Below are positions 58,494 to 64,000 of a DNA stretch of 64,000 nt, in pieces. The DNA is from Mytilus trossulus (taxonomy: Eukaryota > Mollusca > Bivalvia > Mytilida > Mytilidae). Within the stretch, counting starts at the first letter, position 1, and every line of letters starts with the position of its first letter. The DNA lies in the NCBI RefSeq assembly GCF_036588685.1, contig NC_086378.1, positions 31,101,578 through 31,165,577 on the forward strand, in the 5' to 3' direction. The position numbers were made by a program, and so were the translations under genes. Below the pieces are notes generated by a model. It did not search any database. It saw nothing but the letters and a program-made list of their open reading frames with translations, and was not told the origin of the DNA.

Positions 58494-59121
58494 AAGGTGT
58501 ATTACCACCAAATCATTATACATAGTTCTACACACAAAAAAAAAGATAGAAAAAATATTCCCTTGAATTTGACAGTTGTAGAAAATTAATTCTACATTTC
58601 ATTGCAGCAACAAATGTCTACAGAGGCGGATGTTAGAGGGGCAGGGGGGCCGCCCCCCTTTTTTGGGAAAAAATAAGTTGCTTATATAGGGAATCACTGA
58701 AGCGTGACTGTAGCGGGCCCCCTCTTAGTCAGTTAGTGGGCCCCCACTTATGAAAATTTATGGATCCGCCACTGGTCTAAGTCATAAACATATATCTTGG
58801 AGGTGTAAAAGCACCATTATTTTGTTTTATTTAGTGTTTCTATAGAATATTTCTAAAACTTGAGGTTACATGGTTACCAAAGCTTGTACATATAAATAAA
58901 AGAGGTGAACATTCAATTGGTTAATTTCCAGCAATGGCTATTTTTCTATATGCAATGAAATATTGCGTGAAATTTTGTCTAATATCTATAGCATTCAGGA
59001 TAAAACTTAAATCGTGTCCTGAATTTCTTTATTTGGAACAACGATAAACTCGGAACATGTTTTGGAAAATTTCAAATTTAACAAAAACTTGTAGGTGAAA
59101 TCAATGGTGGTATTACACCTT
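58494..59121. mobile_element. TA-flanked MITE (outer element of a nest)
   Basis: AAGGTGTATTACCACCA at 58494-58510 is inverted as TGGTGGTATTACACCTT at 59105-59121; TA occurs at both junctions. The region between has no transposase. It contains a second MITE at 58621-58774. Confidence 0.8.
58621..58774 (+). mobile_element. GGCGGATCC-type MITE with GTCTA target duplication
   Basis: CAGAGGCGGATG opens and GGATCCGCCACTG closes the element; GTCTA flanks both sides (58616-58620 and 58775-58779). The interior has CACTGAAGCGTGACTGTAGC between C-rich and G-rich blocks. Complete copy, nested inside the 58494 element. Confidence 0.8.
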
Positions 59122-59129
59122 AAAGAAAA

Positions 59130-60600
59130 TTGGGGAAATATACCTGAACATACAGATCGGCAAATTTTCGGATACAGACATGTTATGAGAATTCAGATTA
59201 AAGTATTCCGATTTAACGAGATTGTAGCTGAAAGAAATTTCAATGCTTTCAATGGTATTAATTTAAAAATCCTGTAAAATAACCATAATATATCCATAAA
59301 ATGGTAATAAGAAGTACTATTGCCTTGTCAAATTTATTATTGACGAATTTAAGGACTTTGCACCTCAACGTCGGATTAATTTGATGCAGACATTCAATAC
59401 AGTAATGCACATATTGCACGTGAACGGTTTGCGATCGTAATGCACTTGCTTATCGCCATGAACAGTCTATCGAATAAATCCAATTACAGCTATAAAGTTA
59501 ATCAAAACATCAAAAACTTGTGAAATGACGATAAATTTAGCGTTAAGAATTTTAAATTCGATAAATGAATAAAGTGACCTTTAAATAAATTTAAATTTTA
59601 AATATAAATGTATACAAGAAGTTGGAGCAGATCTATTTATTACTGAATTATTGTGACGGTTGAACTGTCCCAATGAGATATGATTTAAAACATCCTACAC
59701 TTCAGTTAAAGGTAGTTGTTGGTTGCTAACGACTCCTATGTCTACCTTGATCGATACTAAAATGACACAAAAATTAGATTAAATTGTCTCTAGTACGAGA
59801 TAAAGATTTTATCCGTCAGAAATGTATAAATCATATGCAGAAAGGATTATTTACTGTTTAGAACGATAGAGCCACTGAATCCATTGTCAACCGTGAGAAT
59901 CGGAGAATTTTAACTTATCTTACTACCGGATAACAGGAAGGAAGAATGGCAAGCATCAGAAAACTAAAGGTAAATCATTCCTACATTATAATATAGCTTT
60001 CAAGATGTTTGATTATGTCAATCAAGCAAGAATGACACATAAATCAACGTGCATTTGTTTTTGTTCCATTGGTTAACTCCGATTTTTTCCCCCGAGTTTA
60101 TCCTTGGTCTGGGTAAAAGATGAGGTTACTATTACTTTTTTTTAATTATTTTCTGATCACTGTGGTTTGTGTTTCTGTCTTTTTGTGTGTTTTTGTCGAG
60201 TCTATTTGCTTTGGCTTGTTGCTTTTGGTTGCCGCTTTGGTATTTTCTCTCGTTTTTGCAGTAAGCAATATGCACAATTGTAACGTCAATGCACTATTAG
60301 TTTCAAAAGGCGCCCGAAACTTAAGAGATGGCTTTAATTACGCAAAGAATTTCACAAGCTTGACAACGATAAAGCAATTCTTCAAAACAATTTGATAGTA
60401 ATTAAATGAACAAACATGAAGTTTCTCTCTCTCTCTCCTTCACATCAATCATCATAATTCTGCCTTTTCTTTCTTCTTCCTCCATACTATCTCTATCTGT
60501 CTCCTGAACGCCTCCTTTACTGGGACTGTATTCCTCATCCTTTCTCATTTATCTCTCTTAACCAACTGAAAAGAACAGAGTATAACAAACACAAGTTTGA
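59130..60600. other. Intergenic, few landmarks
   Basis: A possible small exon lies at 59946-59969 (ATG GCA AGC ... AAG, followed by GTAAAT), but I find nothing downstream that it joins to in frame. A TC-rich run (TCTCTCTCTCTCC) is at 60424. The 91-codon ORF at 60120-60395 is Leu/Val-rich and looks like chance. Confidence 0.35.
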
Positions 60601-60629
60601 TTATTTTGGTCGTTAAAGCATATATAGAA

Positions 60630-60830
60630 GATGAAGAGAAGCCGAAGATATCATAGAGAAATTCAAACTTATAAAATCGATGAAAACTGACAACGCCATG
60701 TCAAAAAACTAACTAAAGATTTAGCAACCGAAACCCACCACAAACCGGTATTGTGCTTTGGGAGGATAAACAGTTCCTGCTCTTCGTGGATAATCCGTCG
60801 TGTTACTGGTGTAATTATAAACTAATCAAT
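60630..60830 (+). repeat. Dispersed repeat family B
   Basis: Contains AACTGACAACGCCATGTCAA, ATTTAGCAACCGAAACCCAC and ATAAACAGTTCCTGCTCTTC, and ends near ATCCGTCGTGTTACTGG, matching 18345-18570. Confidence 0.7.
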
Positions 60831-60984
60831 GAACATAATTGCGGGAAAGAGGATGGGGTTATGGTGACTAGAATTGGAATGATAAATCATATCTCCTTTT
60901 ATTAAGCTAGTGTCAAAGTTAACATTTTGTTTGACAGTTTTAGCTATTGTATTTAAGTCCTTTTTGGTTTTGATGCTAACAAAA

Positions 60985-61226
60985 TGTTGATGTATTGCAC
61001 CTAAGATCACCACAAGTTGATGTATTGCACCTAAGATCACCACAAGTTGATGTATTGCACATAAGATCACCACAGGTTGATGTATTGCACATAAGATCAC
61101 CACAAGTTGATGTATTGCACCTAAGATCACCACAAGTTGATGTATTGCACATAAGATCACCACAAGTTGATGTATTGCACCCAAGATCACCACAAGTTGA
61201 TGTATTGCACCCAAGATCACCACAAG
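60985..61226. repeat. 30-bp minisatellite, eight copies
   Basis: Eight head-to-tail copies of a 30-bp unit, TTGATGTATTGCACCTAAGA plus TCACCACAAG, with substitutions only (CCTAAG/CATAAG/CCCAAG). The period is a multiple of three, so both strands stay open (VDVLHLRSPQ on plus, VVILGAIHQL on minus); neither is evidence for a protein. Confidence 0.95.
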
Positions 61227-61229
61227 TTT

Positions 61230-61400
61230 TGATTGTGTTAGTGTTGCTTTATCTACATTGTTTTTGTGTACTATTATTTGTTTGTCTGTCTTTTTCTTTT
61301 TCAGCCATGGTGTTGTCAGTTTATTTTCGATCTATGAGTTTGAATGTTCTTTTAGTATCCCCCCCCCCTCTTTTAAAGAAGCATGTGTCTGCTGTGTGCT
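61230..61400 (-). repeat. Repeat family B fragment, minus orientation
   Basis: Contains TTTTTCAGCCATGGTGTTGT, TCGATCTATGAGTTTGAATG and TTTGTTTGTCTGTCTTTTTC, the complement of the central part of family B. It adjoins the 30-bp minisatellite. Confidence 0.7.
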
Positions 61401-61409
61401 GCCAAATTT

Positions 61410-63480
61410 CAAATTAGTACTTAACTTAGTCACTTTTGTTCTCTACTGAACTTGAGTACCAGTTGATAAAAAATATTTATTAAAGAAACTTTTTCAAATT
61501 ATAAATTTGTTCGCATATATAAATATTTTGATTTTAGTGAAAGATTTAGATTTACTCGTGATAAAGTTTAGATAGAAATGAATCATTGTTATAAGTATGT
61601 GAATAGAAATATCGGGAAATTGATTCTTCAGATTAACATATCCTATTACCTACTGTTATAGAAATATACAACTATTGATTAAAAATCTTTCACAGTAAGA
61701 GTTATAAAAGGTGGAATTTATTTGGTAGAATTTGATATTAAATAAGACCAACCGGAAAACAGTTTCAATAAAAATCGAAATAATCGAACAGAAAATTTGC
61801 TGTCTGAAATGAAATGAAAATTGGCCATTTATGTTATTTTGTTTTGGAAAGAATCGATTTCTACTTTGCTTCTAGGTAACATGCATAAATATATTGAGAC
61901 AAACTATTTCTCAATTAAATCAAGTTTCATTTGTACTTGTAGTTTGCTAGACAGCAACCAAAGAGACAAAGCAGGTAAGTTTAGCTAGATTTTTTTTTTA
62001 AATTTATTTCATTACATGTGTATAAAGACAATTGAATTATATTGAATTTCACTCAAGTTACATATTTCCGGACTTTTTGTCGGTTTCTTCGGTAAATAAA
62101 TGTAACACCGGTTTTTGAAATGGTATGGTTGAAAATGAAATTAATATCGGGAATGCGTTTATTGGAATAAGCTTTAAATTGATAACAAAAAATCAGTTTG
62201 CAAAAGTTGTTAGATAATAATGAAACAAAGTGATATCCATCCATGACAAAACAATCAGTGCATGCACAGCAGAAAAAAAGGAGGAAACATCGCAGATAAC
62301 ATGCATAAACATAAGCGGAATACCATAGATGTCAAGAGGCTATGACAAAAATATGATTGATTGATTGTTAGTGGTTTAAAGTCCAGTGGCAAAATAGACG
62401 AAGCAGTCGAGAAAATACTTGATAGTAGTTATACTTCAAATATACATAGTAATATACGTACTGAGAATTTCGTGAAAATACAACAATAAATATGCCACCG
62501 TATTTACTTGTATATCATGTTTTAACTACTGTTGACTTCTTGTCAATAATACATGACTGACGAAAAGCCGCATAAAACATTTTTCATTTTATCATTTTAA
62601 TTGGTATTTAATTAATATTATATTATGGTAAACTTTACACACGACACTCTGCATTTAATTCTAATATCGCTGAGAACTTAACTTTTAAATGACTCGGCAT
62701 ACAATGTTTGAATGCGGGTAAAATTTCATAAACATTTTATACAATGATATATAATAATTTACCAATGGTATAAGTTAAATGAATTGATTGAATATATCAA
62801 TATGGTTAGTATAACGAACAAAACAATTTTTTGTTCTTTGTGCTTGCATAGAAAAGCAAGGAGGACTGCATATATATATCTGTGATTATCGTCGCCTAGA
62901 TTATTTTGAAATCAGAAATCGAATAATGATTATTTGGCACATACAGGAAATGATTTATTTTACTTTTTTTTAAATGGAAGTTGATATTTAAAACAAGAAT
63001 TTAGCCCCAACATTTAATTGTGCCTTTCCAAAGCGTGGAACTATATTGCTATTTTGAGAATGAGTTGTCAAATGTGTTCTCGTCGTTCTTTACTATATTT
63101 GTACATCGCTGGAACAAATTTTATTTTTACGAGATTAAATATAACAGAGAACAGAACGAGGCTACCACCCTTTCTTCTGTTTCGTAGCAAGTGCAAAATA
63201 ACATTTATATGTTTCTTCAATGAGCGAATTTATTATGTTTTTACCTACAATTTCAACATTCATGCCAAAAACGAATGTCTGTCATACCGGTTAAGGGTTT
63301 TTGGTAACTGTTTTCTTGTTTGGAATGTTTCATATTTTTCATGTCGTGACGTTAATAACCAACTATACAATATTTGTTTTCCTCATTGTTGAAGGTCATA
63401 CGCTTGCCTATTAATGCATACTACCACTTTATTTTACACTTTATTATTTAAGTTTCCTTAGAATATAATAAATCTTATTT
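61410..63480. other. Upstream region of the last gene, mostly unrecognised
   Basis: AT-rich. A possible non-coding exon ends at about 61975 (AGAGACAAAGCAG, then GTAAGT) and might supply the 5' untranslated region of the gene at 63493, whose exon has an acceptor at 63487-63488. Repeat family C remains lie at 63286-63405 (ACTATACAATATTTGTTTTC). Otherwise nothing. Confidence 0.35.
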
Positions 63481-63492
63481 TCCTCTAGATCA

Positions 63493-64000
63493 ATGGAGCG
63501 TAGTCTCAAGTTCGCGAACTTCACCAGCAGACGAGCAATGTTAGAGCGGGAAAAGGCTATGGACGGTGCTAGAAATCCTGGAGTCAGCAAATATGGAACT
63601 ACCTTAGTCGATGTAAATTCTAAACAAGACAGAGAATTATCTAAACAGTTAAAATATATCAATTCACAAATTAAACGGATGGAAATAGAAATGAAACAGA
63701 AAAAGAAATATTTCGTCAAAAAGTGTCAAGTTTTAAATTATGACCCTATTATATTAGTTGAAAGACCGCCATCACCGGAAGTCATTAGGAAAATTGTGAA
63801 ATTAGCATACAGTGATGACGAAGACGACACCTATTTAGACCCAGAAAATTCTCCACATTACATGAAGCAACTTCGTTCCAAAGTGCGCACACCCTCGCTA
63901 TTAACTACTATTGACGCTTTTACAGTGAAAACCAGCAATAAAAAGAATGTTTGGGAGGAAGCAACAGATGACAAGGAACCTATGAAGTTTGAAAGCACTG
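63493..64000 (+). CDS. Unrecognised charged, coiled-coil protein, 5' coding exon (runs off the window)
   Basis: The exon opens after an acceptor (TTTTCCTCTAG, AG at 63487-63488); the ATG is four bases later, so an upstream non-coding exon is implied. The frame stays open for 169 codons to the window edge, against a background rich in stops. Residues 1-30 are basic (FANFTSRRAMLEREKAMDG). Residues 45-78 form a Lys/Glu-rich helix likely to be a short coiled coil. Residues 84-103 include YDPIILVERPPSPEV, and an acidic SDDEDD patch is at 107-112. No signal peptide, no membrane segment. I do not recognise a family. Probably intracellular, judging from composition. Confidence 0.7.
   Translation, partial: MERSLKFANFTSRRAMLEREKAMDGARNPGVSKYGTTLVDVNSKQDRELSKQLKYINSQIKRMEIEMKQKKKYFVKKCQVLNYDPIILVERPPSPEVIRKIVKLAYSDDEDDTYLDPENSPHYMKQLRSKVRTPSLLTTIDAFTVKTSNKKNVWEEATDDKEPMKFEST

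Noticed and set aside
59946-59969. Small exon ATG GCA AGC ATC with a GTAAAT donor
   Set aside because: Joining it to the acceptor at 63487-63488 gives a stop after four codons, and no other partner was found.
60995-61417. 140-codon VDVLHLRSPQ repeat frame
   Set aside because: The 30-bp period keeps both strands open; the frame runs on into a family B fragment, so a protein is unlikely.

Overview
This is a eukaryotic window, AT-rich, with short exons in long introns and dense interspersed repeats. Several repeat families here, such as one with a CCAATGAGACAACTCTCCA core and one with GACAACGCCATGG, are ones I associate with bivalve genomes, and marine mussels (Mytilus and relatives) fit best. 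That assignment rests on recognition, not on a search.

Four gene models are supported. Two are tandem, same-strand paralogues of a nucleoredoxin/tryparedoxin-like family (3307-6610 and 9873-13537). They share an identical first-exon length (94 nt), the same intron phases and a WCPPC redox site, so they arose by duplication. The third (24549-29695) is a secreted type-B carboxylesterase of 575 aa with a full catalytic triad and a C-terminal RDEL, which suggests residence in the ER lumen. The fourth is the start of an unrecognised charged protein that runs off the right edge (from 63493).

Layout. 0-3 kb: a TA-flanked MITE, minisatellites and a dispersed retroelement fragment. 3.3-13.5 kb: the redox gene pair; intron 2 of the first holds a 1.8 kb minisatellite, and intron 1 of the second holds a 1.3 kb TIR element carrying about ten copies of a TGTCCACTACGAAACG-like motif. 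13.7-24 kb: minisatellites, foldback and TIR elements, and a 161-bp-period repeat. 24.5-29.7 kb: the carboxylesterase, whose single coding intron contains a 1.03 kb TIR element with a 9-bp target duplication and a 1.2 kb near-palindrome. 30.4-48.7 kb: an 18 kb array of four tandem units of up to 4.48 kb, flanked on both sides by partial inverted copies. 49.7-51.95 kb: 43 copies of a 51-bp repeat without a single indel, giving a 708-codon open frame. 53.2-55.2 kb: a TIR transposon with a transposase-tail-like ORF. 55.5-58.5 kb: a degenerate LINE with a second, opposite-strand LINE inserted in it. 58.5-59.1 kb: a TA-flanked MITE with another MITE nested inside. 59-63.5 kb: mostly unannotated sequence.

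The window is mainly a record of transposon and tandem-repeat activity around a few host genes. The least explained structures are the 18 kb array, the ACTACGAAAC-motif element and the indel-free 51-bp array.
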